A stretch of DNA of 64,000 nt from Synechococcus sp. PROS-9-1. GTDB taxonomy: Bacteria; Cyanobacteriota; Cyanobacteriia; PCC-6307; Cyanobiaceae. The stretch covers positions 1,178,001-1,242,000 of the forward strand of contig NZ_CP047961.1 of the NCBI RefSeq assembly GCF_014279775.1. Direction: 5' to 3'. The translations under genes and the position numbers were made by a program. Every line of letters starts with the position of its first letter. Positions within the stretch are counted from its first letter, which is position 1. Shown one piece after another: positions 18,627 to 28,518 of the stretch. A model generated the notes under the pieces. The model saw only the letters and a list, made by a program, of their open reading frames with translations, was not told where the DNA came from and ran no database searches.

Positions 18627-19631
18627 ATGAAAACGATTTTGTTTCTCACATCTCTTTTGCCAATAGCTCTTTTTACACCAGCTCTTGCGTCAGAGGAAGT
18701 CCGAGTCTACTCGGGTCGTCATTACAACACTGACCGTCAAGTTTATAAAAAGTTTTCAGATCAAACTGGTATCAAGGTTCGCTTAATTGAGGCCTCTGGT
18801 ATTTCATTGGTTCAGAGATTGAAAAGCGAAGGGAAAAATACAAAGGCTGACGTAATTATTTTGGTTGATGCTGCACGCATCAACAATGCAGCCAATGCCG
18901 GGCTCTTTGCACCAATTCAATCATCATCTCTAGAGAAATCTGTGCCTTCTAGATATCGAGATCCAAACAATAGATGGTTTGGCTTAACTCGACGAGTGCG
19001 GGCAATAATCGTTAACCCAACAATGGTTTCTCCATCTTCAGTGATGTCCTATGCACAGCTAGCGAGCCCATCCTTGAAAGGGAAAGTATGCCTGAGAAAG
19101 CGTAAAAATGTCTATAATCAATCACTCGTTGCTGATCAGTTGGCACTTAATGGCACGGCAAAAGTGAAATCTTGGCTAAAGGGTCTTACTAATAACGTGA
19201 GTGAGCCTTATTTTGGTGGTGATATCGGACTGATTCGTGCTGTTGCTCAAGGGCAATGTGGTGTTGGAGTCGTGAATCACTACTACTTAGCTCGCATGAG
19301 GGCAGGGGTAAATGGCAAAAAGGATCAGAATTTTGGCAATGATGTAAAAATCGTGATGCCAAAACCTGCTCACGTCAACATCAGCGCTGCTGCGGTTTCT
19401 TGTTATTCTAAAAACAAGAAAAATGCGGTTAAATTGATCGAATTCCTGTCATCTCCTCAAGGTAGTGCTGGCATTGCAGGGCCAACCTATGAGTTCCCCT
19501 TACAAGGAGTTGGTGGTTCAACTTACCTCAAAGGAATGACAAAATTCACTCCTGATCGGGTCACTATTTCAGAGCTCAGTCGCTATAACCCAGAAGCCAT
19601 CCGTCTTATGACCGAGGCTGGATGGAAATAA
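18627..19631 (+). CDS. futA: Fe(III) ABC transporter substrate-binding protein (FutA/IdiA type)
   Basis: Periplasmic ferric-iron binding protein, the capture component of the Fut iron importer. It has an N-terminal signal peptide (MKTILFLTSLLPIALFTPALA), then EEVRVYSGRHYNTDRQVYKKF and GIKVRLIEASG, typical of FutA/IdiA. The tyrosine-rich C-lobe (CGVGVVNHYYLARM) would supply Fe ligands. At 334 residues it has normal length. The permease and ATPase genes are not adjacent. Its 3' end overlaps the convergent ubiD-like gene by 26 bases. Confidence 0.93.
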   Translation: MKTILFLTSLLPIALFTPALASEEVRVYSGRHYNTDRQVYKKFSDQTGIKVRLIEASGISLVQRLKSEGKNTKADVIILVDAARINNAANAGLFAPIQSSSLEKSVPSRYRDPNNRWFGLTRRVRAIIVNPTMVSPSSVMSYAQLASPSLKGKVCLRKRKNVYNQSLVADQLALNGTAKVKSWLKGLTNNVSEPYFGGDIGLIRAVAQGQCGVGVVNHYYLARMRAGVNGKKDQNFGNDVKIVMPKPAHVNISAAAVSCYSKNKKNAVKLIEFLSSPQGSAGIAGPTYEFPLQGVGGSTYLKGMTKFTPDRVTISELSRYNPEAIRLMTEAGWK

Positions 19632-21165
19632 GCTTGTCCAAGATATAGCCAAACAGTGCAGGATCTGGTTCAGCATGATCCAGATCAGACAAGCCAAGCT
19701 CCTCGAGCCGATCCGATACTTTCTGCTCTAAATCAGCTGGTCGGTTCAGAGGTTCACCCCATTCGTGATTCTTTTCTGGACCTATTTTGGTAGTGGCATC
19801 AATGGCCATCCTTCCACCAAGACCCAGTTGCTCGCTAGCAAAATCAAGAGTATCAAAGGGTGTATTTTCCAAGACGAATAAATCCCGCTGTGGATCTACC
19901 TGTGCAGCGATAGCCCAGACAACCTGACGTGGATCACGCACATTGATGTGCTTATCAACCACAACAACAAACTTGGTATAAGTAAATTGCGGGAGCGCAC
20001 TCCAAAACGCCATTGCAGCTCTCTTTGCCTGGCCAGGATAAGCTTTATCAATAGAAATCACCGCTAACTTATAACTAAGTGCCTCCATGGGCAGAAAGAA
20101 ATCTTTTATTTCTGGAATTTGCTGACGCAAGATTGGCGTATAAATTCTGTTCAAAGCAATGGCCAACATCGCCTCTTCTTTTGGTGGCCGGCCACTGAAG
20201 GTGGTGAGAAAGATCGGAGACCGCCGCTGTGTCATGCAGTGGAAGCGCACCAAGGGTGAATCCTCCACACCGCCGTAAAAACCCATGTGGTCGCCAAATG
20301 GACCGTCTGGACTCACCTCTCCAGGAGTAATCGTTCCCTCCAACACCACCTCACTGCAACTTGGCACCTGCAGATCAATCGTTTTGCAGGGGGTGAGACG
20401 TACTCCTTCCCCTGCATAAATTCCTGCAAACAGCCATTCACTGAGTTGCACTGGAATTGGTGTTGCTGCCGCCATCACAAGCAAAGGGTGCACACCAATG
20501 GCGATGGCGACCTCAAGCTTTTTACCCATCGCCGCTGCCTTGCGCAGGTGACGCGCACCACCACGAACGCTCAACCAATGCACGGTCATGGTGTTGACCG
20601 ATTGACGCTGCAACCGATAAACCCCCACGTTTGGAACACCGGTTTCAGGGTCCTTCGTGATCACGAGTCCCAACGTGATCACACCACCGGCATCACCAGG
20701 CCAAGGTCTGATCAAGGGGATTTGTTCCAGATTGACGTCATCTCCCAGAAACACCTGTTGCCGGCAGGGAGGGACAAGATCGCGGTCTGGTCGGGCCTTC
20801 ACCAGATCCCAAAACACCCTTGCAAATTGCTTGGTCTCCTGGAGGTCTTTCGGAGGCCTCGGTTGCTGAAGGATGGCAAGTCTGGATCCAAGCTCCTCGA
20901 GCTGTTCAGCCCGTTCCAGACCCATGCTCCAAACCACACGCTCGACAGTGCCGAGCGTGTTGACGGCTACAGGCATGCTGGAGCCAATCACGTTCTCAAA
21001 CAGCAGGGCTGGTCCACCAGCAGCAAGAACCCGATCAGCAATGGCTGCTAGCTCAAGATCTGGATCAACTGGAGCCGTAATCCGCCGCAGCTGCCCACGC
21101 TCTTCAAGCAGCTTGAGGAAGTCCCGTAAATCTCTCGTTCCAGGGCCGGGTCCAATCAAAGCCAT
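19606..21165 (-). CDS. UbiD-family prenylated-FMN decarboxylase
   Basis: UbiD-type (de)carboxylase. In cyanobacteria such proteins are candidates for decarboxylating the 4-hydroxybenzoate-derived precursor of plastoquinone; that role is family inference. The 519 residues from MALIGPGPGTRDLRDFLKLLEERGQL show the conserved blocks GVYRLQRQSVNTMTVHW, GEVSPDGPFGDHMGFYGG and the C-terminal KFVVVVDKHINVRDPRQVVWAIA. I chose the ATG at 21165; the one at 21192 adds nine residues without homology. It is divergent from comB. Confidence 0.88.
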   Translation of the reverse strand: MALIGPGPGTRDLRDFLKLLEERGQLRRITAPVDPDLELAAIADRVLAAGGPALLFENVIGSSMPVAVNTLGTVERVVWSMGLERAEQLEELGSRLAILQQPRPPKDLQETKQFARVFWDLVKARPDRDLVPPCRQQVFLGDDVNLEQIPLIRPWPGDAGGVITLGLVITKDPETGVPNVGVYRLQRQSVNTMTVHWLSVRGGARHLRKAAAMGKKLEVAIAIGVHPLLVMAAATPIPVQLSEWLFAGIYAGEGVRLTPCKTIDLQVPSCSEVVLEGTITPGEVSPDGPFGDHMGFYGGVEDSPLVRFHCMTQRRSPIFLTTFSGRPPKEEAMLAIALNRIYTPILRQQIPEIKDFFLPMEALSYKLAVISIDKAYPGQAKRAAMAFWSALPQFTYTKFVVVVDKHINVRDPRQVVWAIAAQVDPQRDLFVLENTPFDTLDFASEQLGLGGRMAIDATTKIGPEKNHEWGEPLNRPADLEQKVSDRLEELGLSDLDHAEPDPALFGYILDKLISIQPRS

Positions 21166-21230
21166 GGAGTTGAAAGGGTGATCAGGAAGCAATCTCGTTA
21201 CTGTGACGCACGCTGATCGAGATCGTGGCC

Positions 21231-21971
21231 ATGAAGGTTTCCTATTTCCACGTTGCTGGTGACGTTCCAGACACCATCAAGGGTCCAGATGGTCCTGACG
21301 CCGCTGTTGTCATCGATGTCCTGCGCGCCACCACCACCATTGCCTGGGCCTTGCACAACGGTGCAGAAGCGGTTCAAACCTTCGCTGATCTGGATGAACT
21401 TCGAGCAGAGGCCAACGCTTGGCCCGATGAAAAGCGTCTGCTGGTAGGCGAGCGAGGTGGTTCCAAGCTCGATGGTTTTGATCTCGGCAATTCCCCAGTA
21501 ACCGTTGTCCCCGAGACCGTGAAGGGCAAACGCCTCTTCATGAGCACCACCAATGGCACTCGCTCCTTGCACCGGGTGAGAGAGGTGGCCTGTGTCCTCA
21601 CGGTGGCCTTACCGAACCGTGAAGCGGTGGCACAACAACTGATCAACGATCAGCCCGAACAGGTGTGGATGGTGGGAAGCGGCTGGGAAGGCACCTATTC
21701 CTTGGAGGATTCATTAGCAGCCGGTGCCCTCGCCGACTCCCTTCTGGCTGCAGGGGCCACCGTTGCAAACGATGAAATGCAAGCGGCACTCGCTCTGTGG
21801 TCCCAATGGAAAGACAACCCCGAAGCCTGTTTGCGAATCGCATCCCACGGACAGCGTTTGATTGGCTTGGGTGATCACGACGCTGATTTCCAACGCTGTG
21901 CTGGTCTTGATCAGCTCTCTGTGGTTCCCACACAAGTTGAACCAGGCGTGCTTCGTGCTGTTTCTGGGTAG
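21231..21971 (+). CDS. comB: 2-phosphosulfolactate phosphatase (ComB family)
   Basis: ComB-type phosphatase. The family dephosphorylates 2-phospho-3-sulfolactate in coenzyme M synthesis in archaea; cyanobacteria keep the gene without making coenzyme M, so its true substrate is uncertain. The 246 residues show [47 protein letters not shown] and a [11 protein letters not shown] block. I chose the ATG at 21231 (MKVSYFHV); a GTG at 21225 would add two residues. It runs in the same direction as the nitrilase-like gene 47 bases later. Confidence 0.85.
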   Translation: MKVSYFHVAGDVPDTIKGPDGPDAAVVIDVLRATTTIAWALHNGAEAVQTFADLDELRAEANAWPDEKRLLVGERGGSKLDGFDLGNSPVTVVPETVKGKRLFMSTTNGTRSLHRVREVACVLTVALPNREAVAQQLINDQPEQVWMVGSGWEGTYSLEDSLAAGALADSLLAAGATVANDEMQAALALWSQWKDNPEACLRIASHGQRLIGLGDHDADFQRCAGLDQLSVVPTQVEPGVLRAVSG

Positions 21972-22018
21972 CCGCATGGCTAGAAGCCAATACCATTTGC
22001 GAATCGGATTTAACGCAC

Positions 22019-22840
22019 GTGAGTGACTTTCTGGCTGCGGCCCTGCAACTCACCAGTACAACTGACCCTGAAAGCAATTTTGCGGCCGCTGAGGAGCAAA
22101 TCGATTTAGCGGCGCGTCGTGGCGCCGAGCTGATCGCTTTGCCCGAAAACTTTGCCTTTATGGGTGACGACGCTCAGAGACTCGAACTGGCGCCGGCTTT
22201 GTCAGAACAGGCATCTCGGTTTTTGGTCACCATGGCTCGCCGCTACCAGGTCGTTGTTCTGGGTGGTGGGTTTCCCGTTCCCGTGGGGGATGGCCAACGC
22301 CATTTTCAGAGGTCACAGCTGGTAGGCCGTGACGGTCAAATATTGGCGAGTTACGACAAAATCCACCTCTTCGACGTTGACCTCCCAGACGGGAGCTCCT
22401 ATCGGGAATCAGCAAGTTTTAGTCCCGGGACGTCCCCTCCTCCCGTGGTGGATGTTCCTGGGCTTTGTCGTGTGGGGCTGTCCATTTGCTACGACCTGCG
22501 CTTCCCTGAGCTTTATCGCTATCTCGTTGGAGCCGGAGCCGAGTTGTTGATGATTCCCGCTGCTTTCACAGCCTTCACAGGTAAGGATCATTGGCAAGTT
22601 TTGCTCCAATCAAGGGCGATCGAAAACACGGCTTACGTGCTGGCTCCGGCCCAAACAGGCGTGCATTACATGCGCAGACAAAGCCACGGTCATTCCATGG
22701 TTGTGGATCCTTGGGGAACGGTGTTGTCCGATGCCGGGGTTGCACCAGGGGCAGCAATCGCCCCGGTTGACCCCAGCCATCTCCAACGCATTCGCGGGCA
22801 GATGCCGAGCCTGAAGCACCGCCAACCCGCGTTGTTCTGA
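22019..22840 (+). CDS. carbon-nitrogen hydrolase (Nit1/deaminated glutathione amidase type)
   Basis: Nitrilase-superfamily amidase with the complete Glu-Lys-Cys triad: Glu in LIALPENFAFMG (about 43), Lys in ASYDKIHLFDVDLPDG and Cys in LSICYDLRFPELYR. The DVDLPDG and DLRFPE motifs point to the Nit1 branch, whose members repair deaminated glutathione. At 273 residues the length fits. It starts with GTG at 22019 (GTGAGTGAC). amiC follows after five bases, then murI, so these form one transcription unit. Confidence 0.88.
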   Translation: MSDFLAAALQLTSTTDPESNFAAAEEQIDLAARRGAELIALPENFAFMGDDAQRLELAPALSEQASRFLVTMARRYQVVVLGGGFPVPVGDGQRHFQRSQLVGRDGQILASYDKIHLFDVDLPDGSSYRESASFSPGTSPPPVVDVPGLCRVGLSICYDLRFPELYRYLVGAGAELLMIPAAFTAFTGKDHWQVLLQSRAIENTAYVLAPAQTGVHYMRRQSHGHSMVVDPWGTVLSDAGVAPGAAIAPVDPSHLQRIRGQMPSLKHRQPALF

Positions 22841-22845
22841 AGGTC

Positions 22846-23940
22846 ATGGCCAGGCTGCCCTTTCGCTTCAGTGCGCTCGTCCTTGCCGCGGCTCTACAAG
22901 CTTCATCGCTGCTGATCAGCTTGCCTGCCAAGGCCGCAAGTGCCCTAGCAGCGTGGAAACTCAGTTCTTCGGGCGAGCTCCTATTGCGCACCGCTGCGGG
23001 GGCACGACTTCAAGCCTTCTTCGAATCCGGAGATCGCAAGCGTGGTCCAAGGGTTTGGATCGATTTTCCAGGTGAGCTCAGTCGCTCTAGAAGCCTGCCC
23101 GGTTCTGGCCCTGTTCGCGAAATTCGTCTTGGCAGACCAAACGTGGGTGAGACCCGCTTGGTGATTGAGTTTCAGCCAGGGGTCGATCTCGATCCCAGTC
23201 AGTTGAAATTGATAGGTACCGCTTCAAATCGCTGGAAGCTCAGTTTTCAAGGGCTTCCCACCACTGGATTGCGGCCGATCGGCGAAGGAGATATCAACCG
23301 TGCATCCTCTGGGTCCTGGCCCGGAGGCCTACGCATCCAACCGAGCCGAACCCCGGTGAATGCAGCGGGCTTACCCACCGTGACCCGAGGAAAATACCGC
23401 GTGGTCATCGATCCAGGCCATGGTGGACCCGATCCAGGCGCTATTGGGATTCGAGGCATCCGGGAGAGTGAAATCGTTCTCGATATCTCGCTGCAAGTGG
23501 TTCGCTTACTGGAAGCCAAGGGGGTTCAAGTCACCATGACGCGAACGGCGGAAGTGGATGTGGATCTGCCACCCCGGGTTTCGATTGCCAACCGCGCTGG
23601 GGCCAATGCCTTCGTGAGTATTCATGCCAATGCGGTCAGCATGTCAAGACAGAATGTCAATGGGATAGAGACATTCTTTTATTCCGGCCGTCGTTCCGCC
23701 CGCTTAGCCGCTCACCTTCAGCAGCAAATGCTAAACGTGTCCCCCGGTAGCCCGAATCGGGGTGTGAAACGAGGTCGATTCTTTGTGATTAGGCGAACAA
23801 TAATGCCAGCAGCACTCGTCGAGATGGGATTTGTCACTGGCAATATTGACTCTCCGCGCCTCGCTAGCTCCGCCCACCGTCAGAGGCTTGCTTTGGCTAT
23901 TGCCACTGGCATTCTTGATTTTCTGAAAGGGGTGCGTTGA
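22846..23940 (+). CDS. amiC: N-acetylmuramoyl-L-alanine amidase with AMIN domain
   Basis: Periplasmic zinc amidase that trims peptide stems from peptidoglycan during cell separation. It has a signal peptide (about 1-31, ending in AKA), an N-terminal AMIN domain (SSGELLLRTAAGARLQAFF to WKLSFQGLP), and an Amidase_3 domain with VVIDPGHGGPDPGAIG (first Zn His), RESEIVLDIS (Zn Glu), FVSIHANAVS (Zn His) and ALVEMGFVTG (catalytic Glu). All key residues are present. Its stop overlaps the murI start. Confidence 0.95.
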   Translation: MARLPFRFSALVLAAALQASSLLISLPAKAASALAAWKLSSSGELLLRTAAGARLQAFFESGDRKRGPRVWIDFPGELSRSRSLPGSGPVREIRLGRPNVGETRLVIEFQPGVDLDPSQLKLIGTASNRWKLSFQGLPTTGLRPIGEGDINRASSGSWPGGLRIQPSRTPVNAAGLPTVTRGKYRVVIDPGHGGPDPGAIGIRGIRESEIVLDISLQVVRLLEAKGVQVTMTRTAEVDVDLPPRVSIANRAGANAFVSIHANAVSMSRQNVNGIETFFYSGRRSARLAAHLQQQMLNVSPGSPNRGVKRGRFFVIRRTIMPAALVEMGFVTGNIDSPRLASSAHRQRLALAIATGILDFLKGVR

Positions 23941-24728
23941 CCATTCGTCTCGGACTGTTTGACAGTGGCATTGGCGGGCTCACCGTCCTGCGCAGAATCC
24001 TCGAGCGTCACGGTGCAGTACCCGTGACGTACCTAGGCGACACCGCCCGTGTTCCCTACGGCAGTCGCTCTCCTTCAGAAATTCGTTCGATTGCGGCTGA
24101 GGTTGTGGCTTGGTTGCGAGCTCAACAGGTCTCCACCGTTGTGATGGCTTGCAACACCACCAATGCTCTCGCCAGAGACGTGACCGAGGGACAAGCAGGT
24201 GTTCCCGTTGTAGGGCTGATTGGAGCAGCCGCTGCATTGGTTAGCGAACAGAGGGTTGGCGTTCTCGCCACTCCAGCAACGGTGGCCTCTGGCGCCTATC
24301 GCGAGAGCATCGAAGCGCTCCATCCTGGAACCTTGGTGGTGCAACAGGCCTGTCCAGACTTTGTTCCCTTGATCGAAGCCGGAGATCTCCGTTCTGATGA
24401 ACTTCGTGAAGCTGCGATTCGGTACTTACAGCCCTTGCTTGAAGCCTCCGTCGATTCGGTGGTGCTCGGTTGCACCCACTACCCGCTGCTGGTGCCGCTA
24501 CTGGCGAACTTATTGCCTCCTCACATGCGTCTGATCGACCCTGCTGTCGCCGTCGCAACGCAACTCGATGCCTTTCTGGGCCAACCGTTGCCTGGAAGCC
24601 AAAACCAGCCTTTATCACTGGAAGCCGCCCATTTTTGCGTGACGAAAGATCCCCAGGGGTTTGCTGAGAGAGCCACGGCTTGGCTGGGTCAAAGGCCTTG
24701 CGTTGATCTCGTGAATCTGCAGCCATAG
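23937..24728 (+). CDS. murI: glutamate racemase
   Basis: Supplies D-glutamate for peptidoglycan. Both catalytic cysteines are visible, in VVMACNTTNALA and VVLGCTHYPLL, along with the FDSGIGGLTVL and YLGDTARVPYG signatures. The gene starts with TTG inside the amiC stop (TTGA, four-base overlap), so translation is coupled to amiC. At 263 residues it is of normal length. Confidence 0.95.
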   Translation: MTIRLGLFDSGIGGLTVLRRILERHGAVPVTYLGDTARVPYGSRSPSEIRSIAAEVVAWLRAQQVSTVVMACNTTNALARDVTEGQAGVPVVGLIGAAAALVSEQRVGVLATPATVASGAYRESIEALHPGTLVVQQACPDFVPLIEAGDLRSDELREAAIRYLQPLLEASVDSVVLGCTHYPLLVPLLANLLPPHMRLIDPAVAVATQLDAFLGQPLPGSQNQPLSLEAAHFCVTKDPQGFAERATAWLGQRPCVDLVNLQP

Positions 24729-24765
24729 GTCTGCGTTTCCTAGGATCTCTGCACCGAGGGGATTC

Positions 24766-25737
24766 ATGGCCACCGTCACCGAGTTGCTGCAGCCGGTCGA
24801 GTCGGATCTTGAGATCCTGCTAAGCGACCTTCGCAGCCTGATAGGAGCCGGTCACCCGATTCTCCAAGCTGCTGCTGAACACCTCTTCAGCGCTGGGGGC
24901 AAACGACTCAGGCCTGGAATCGTGTTGCTGATTTCAAGGGCGATTTCTGCAGACGGAGAGTTGAGTTCACGCCATCGACGCCTGGCGGAGATCACTGAAA
25001 TGATCCACACCGCCTCGCTCGTCCACGACGATGTTGTTGATGAAGCGTCAACACGACGTGGTGTTGAGACCGTTCACAGCCGATTTAATTACAGAGTTGC
25101 CGTTCTCGCCGGTGATTTTTTGTTTGCTCAGGCGAGTTGGCACCTGGCAAACCTCGACAATCTGGATGTCGTGAAATTGCTTAGTCGCGTGATCATGGAT
25201 CTCGCCGATGGAGAAGTAAAACAAGGCTTATTTCGCTTCGATACAGGCCAATCATTTGAAACCTATTTCGAAAAGAGCTATTGCAAAACCGCTTCATTAA
25301 TTGCCAATAGTGCAAAAGCTGCAGGTGTTTTAAGTGACTTGTCAGAACCTCATCTTGAATCGCTTTATCACTACGGCCGTCAGCTCGGTTTGGCTTTCCA
25401 GGTTGTCGATGACATACTTGATTTTACTGGCAATGATCAACAACTCGGGAAACCGGCAGCCAGTGATCTCTCCAGTGGATATCTCACAGCACCAGCGTTG
25501 TATGCCCTTGAGGAGCGTCCAGCTCTGTCGAGTTTGATTGAACGAGAATTCAGTGGAGAGGGTGATCTTGAAACCGCTTTGGCTTTCGTGCGTGAGTCAG
25601 AAGCGATTCCTCGCACACGCGAACTCGCCAAAACGTTCGCCCGAGAAGCTCGCGAATCCTTGGATTGGATGCCCGAATCCCCGTCCCGCACAGCCTTACT
25701 CGAGTTACCAGATTTCGTTCTCAGTCGTTTGTACTGA
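24766..25737 (+). CDS. sds: all-trans polyprenyl (solanesyl) diphosphate synthase
   Basis: Makes the long isoprenoid tail of plastoquinone. The 323 residues carry GGKRLRPGIVLL, the first Asp-rich motif in VHDDVVDEASTRRG and the second in FQVVDDILDFTG, plus an internal GDFLFAQA. It lies close behind murI in the same direction. Its last 17 bases overlap the 3' end of the HAD phosphatase gene on the opposite strand. Confidence 0.93.
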   Translation: MATVTELLQPVESDLEILLSDLRSLIGAGHPILQAAAEHLFSAGGKRLRPGIVLLISRAISADGELSSRHRRLAEITEMIHTASLVHDDVVDEASTRRGVETVHSRFNYRVAVLAGDFLFAQASWHLANLDNLDVVKLLSRVIMDLADGEVKQGLFRFDTGQSFETYFEKSYCKTASLIANSAKAAGVLSDLSEPHLESLYHYGRQLGLAFQVVDDILDFTGNDQQLGKPAASDLSSGYLTAPALYALEERPALSSLIEREFSGEGDLETALAFVRESEAIPRTRELAKTFAREARESLDWMPESPSRTALLELPDFVLSRLY

Positions 25738-26422
25738 AGCTGTTCCGGAGTTGTTCCTCTCCTTCGCCCAAGCTGGTGATGAGGGTGAGACGGGGATGTT
25801 GCATTGCATTTGCATCGATTTCGCTGAGCGCGTCGACCAACTGCCAAACCCAGCAGCCTGCCTCTAAGGCCGACTGACAGCCAGCCTGGGAATCCTCAAA
25901 CACCCAGCATTCCCCTGGCGACAACCCCAGCCGTTGGGTCGCTAACACGTAGGGATCAGGAGCTGGTTTCCCCGCGCGAAGTTCAGAGTCATCGCCCAAC
26001 ACACGGCTTTGAATTAAATCCAGCCATGGGTGGCCGGAGATTTTGTAGAGCAGAGACGCTTCCTTACTACTGGTGACCAGAACCATGGGTAACTGCTTGG
26101 AGCTGCAAAATTGGATGAATTGCTCCGCGCCAGGAACGGCTGGAGCCTCAGCTACTAAACGCCTAGCAATCGGCTCCCGTGCTTTCAGGAGTTCTTCCGC
26201 CGAAACTGACTGGGGCAACCATGAGCAAACCAAGTTGGCATTGTCATCGCGGCGACGTCCCTTGAGCAGTTGCAGTTGCTGAAGCGATAAGGATCCGTTG
26301 AAGCATGCTGCTGCTGCCTTCCAAGCCTCTGCCTGCAAAGGTTCGGTATCAAGCAGGAGACCATCAAGATCGAACAGGCATGCTTTTGGCGCTGACAAGG
26401 ATCCAGGCTTTGGCATCATTGC
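25721..26422 (-). CDS. HAD-superfamily phosphatase, CbbY/beta-phosphoglucomutase-like
   Basis: Haloacid dehalogenase-fold hydrolase of subfamily IA. The nucleophile motif is CLFDLDGLLLDTEPLQAEAW; motif II is in LPMVLVTSSKEA, the Lys motif around LRAGKPAPDPYV, and the acidic motif IV in CWVFEDSQAGCQSALEAGC. The cap domain is alpha-helical. Substrate cannot be read from the sequence. I chose MMPKPGSLSAPK (26422) because the longer frame to 26536 overlaps the start of acs and lacks homology. Confidence 0.85.
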   Translation of the reverse strand, partial: AMMPKPGSLSAPKACLFDLDGLLLDTEPLQAEAWKAAAACFNGSLSLQQLQLLKGRRRDDNANLVCSWLPQSVSAEELLKAREPIARRLVAEAPAVPGAEQFIQFCSSKQLPMVLVTSSKEASLLYKISGHPWLDLIQSRVLGDDSELRAGKPAPDPYVLATQRLGLSPGECWVFEDSQAGCQSALEAGCWVWQLVDALSEIDANAMQHPRLTLITSLGEGEEQLRNSFSTND

Positions 26423-26516
26423 CGTATCACTCTTCTGTGGATTCTGACAACGCGACTGGTCAGGATGCTGAAAGCATCGATAGTGTTGTGCTGTCAGTGC
26501 ATTTGAGCAGCAGGCG

Positions 26517-28487
26517 ATGAGTGAGGGTTCCACCATTGAGAGCGTGCTTCAAGAAGAACGTGTCTTTGATCCACCAGCGAACCTCGCCAGGGATGCGCGA
26601 ATTTCTGGGATGGAGTCCTATCGCGCTCTAGCTGAAGCGGCCAAATCCGATCCAGATGCGTTCTGGGGAGAAGCGGCGCGTCGTGAACTGCATTGGTTTG
26701 AACCGTTTCATACCGTTCTCGACTGGAACAACCCACCGTTTGCACGCTGGTTTGAGGGGGGAACGACCAACCTCTCCTACAACTGTCTTGACCGTCATCT
26801 GAATGGCCCCAAGGCCAACAAGACAGCCCTGATCTGGGAGGGGGAGCCCGGGGATGTGCGCACCTTCACCTACCAAGAGCTGCATGCCGAGGTGTGCCGT
26901 GCTGCTAACGCCCTCAAGGCCATCGGAATTGGCAAAGGCGACCTGGTTGCGCTGTACATGCCGATGGTGCCTGAGGCCGCCATCGCGATGCTCGCTTGCG
27001 CGCGCATTGGCGCTCCTCACTCTGTGGTGTTTGGAGGGTTTTCTGCAGAAGCCCTGCGTGATCGCCTCATCGACGGTGAAGTGAAAGCGGTGATCACGGC
27101 CGATGGAGGTTTCCGCAAAGACAAGCCTGTTTCGCTGAAGCCAGCTGTGAATGCAGCGCTTGCCGATGGTGCATGCCCAACGGTGAAGTCCGTGCTCGTC
27201 GTGAAACGCACCGACCAACCGGTGGAGATGGTGGAGGGGAGAGATCAGTGGTGGCACGACCTGGTCGCCAATCAATCGGATGCTTGCGTTGCTGAGCCGA
27301 TGGCAAGCGAAGACCGGTTGTTTGTGCTTTACACCTCTGGATCAACCGGAAAACCCAAAGGTGTAGTCCACACCACCGCGGGATACAACCTCTGGGCCCA
27401 TTTGACCTTTCAATGGATCTTCGACATCCGTGACGATGACGTGTTTTGGTGCACGGCCGATGTGGGCTGGATCACCGGACACAGCTACATCGTCTACGGG
27501 CCTCTGTCGAACGGCGCCACCACAGTGATGTACGAGGGAGCTCCTCGACCCTCGAAGCCAGGGGCGTTCTGGGAGCTGATCCAGAAACACCGAATCAGCA
27601 TTTTTTACACCGCTCCCACGGCCATTCGTGCCTTTATGAGGAGTGGCCGTGCGGTGCCTGATCAGTACGACATGAGCAGCCTGCGCCTGCTCGGCACCGT
27701 CGGTGAGCCGATCAACCCTGAAGCCTGGATGTGGTATCGCGATGTGGTGGGCGGGGAACGCTGCCCGATCGTTGACACCTGGTGGCAAACCGAAACCGGT
27801 GGCGTGATGATCAGCCCCCTCCCTGGAGCGACCCCCACCAAGCCTGGCTCTGCCACCTTGCCCCTACCTGGGATCCAAGCCGACATCATCGATGCAGAGG
27901 GCAATAGCTGTGGACCGAACGAAGGTGGATACCTAGCGGTGCGAGCCCCTTGGCCAGGAATGATGCGCACCGTTCATGGAAATCCGCAACGGTTCCGCGA
28001 GAGCTACTGGGAGGCGATTCGCCCTGCAGATGGATCACACCTCTACTTCGCTGGTGATGGGGCACGCCGGGATACCGACGGTTATTTCTGGGTGATGGGG
28101 CGCGTGGATGACGTAATCAATGTCTCGGGTCATCGTCTTGGCACGATGGAAATCGAATCAGCCTTGGTGAGTCATCCCGCCGTAGCCGAAGCCGCTGTGG
28201 TCGGTCGACCTGATGATCTCAAGGGTGAGGGCATCGTTGCCTTCGTCACACTGGAATTGGGACGAGAGTCCAACGACGCCCTCCTTGCGGAACTGCGCGC
28301 CCATGTCGGCAAAGAGATCGGACCGATCGCCAGGCCCGACGAGATTCGCTGCAGCGATGCGTTGCCAAAAACGCGCAGTGGCAAGATCATGCGCCGGATT
28401 CTGCGCGCTCTTGCTGCCGGTGAAGAGGTCACTGGCGATACCAGCACACTGGAAGACCGCTCCGTTCTTGATCGTTTACGCGGCTAA
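26517..28487 (+). CDS. acs: acetyl-CoA synthetase (AMP-forming)
   Basis: Activates acetate to acetyl-CoA through acetyl-AMP. The 656 residues match Acs over the full length: [10 protein letters not shown] near the N-terminus, the P-loop [39 protein letters not shown], the [11 protein letters not shown] adenylation motif, [16 protein letters not shown] hinge and the acetylatable lysine in [14 protein letters not shown]. The ATG is at 26518-26520 in context GCGATGAGTGAGG; with the frame given, translation starts at 26517 (ATGAGTGAG). It is divergent from the HAD phosphatase gene. Confidence 0.96.
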   Translation: MSEGSTIESVLQEERVFDPPANLARDARISGMESYRALAEAAKSDPDAFWGEAARRELHWFEPFHTVLDWNNPPFARWFEGGTTNLSYNCLDRHLNGPKANKTALIWEGEPGDVRTFTYQELHAEVCRAANALKAIGIGKGDLVALYMPMVPEAAIAMLACARIGAPHSVVFGGFSAEALRDRLIDGEVKAVITADGGFRKDKPVSLKPAVNAALADGACPTVKSVLVVKRTDQPVEMVEGRDQWWHDLVANQSDACVAEPMASEDRLFVLYTSGSTGKPKGVVHTTAGYNLWAHLTFQWIFDIRDDDVFWCTADVGWITGHSYIVYGPLSNGATTVMYEGAPRPSKPGAFWELIQKHRISIFYTAPTAIRAFMRSGRAVPDQYDMSSLRLLGTVGEPINPEAWMWYRDVVGGERCPIVDTWWQTETGGVMISPLPGATPTKPGSATLPLPGIQADIIDAEGNSCGPNEGGYLAVRAPWPGMMRTVHGNPQRFRESYWEAIRPADGSHLYFAGDGARRDTDGYFWVMGRVDDVINVSGHRLGTMEIESALVSHPAVAEAAVVGRPDDLKGEGIVAFVTLELGRESNDALLAELRAHVGKEIGPIARPDEIRCSDALPKTRSGKIMRRILRALAAGEEVTGDTSTLEDRSVLDRLRG

Positions 28488-28518
28488 GCAAACGATCTAT
28501 AAAGAACTTTCTGAATCA

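Noticed and set aside
20287-21051. 254-codon plus-strand frame opposite the ubiD-like gene
   Set aside because: Shadow of a strongly conserved gene; no recognisable protein pattern.
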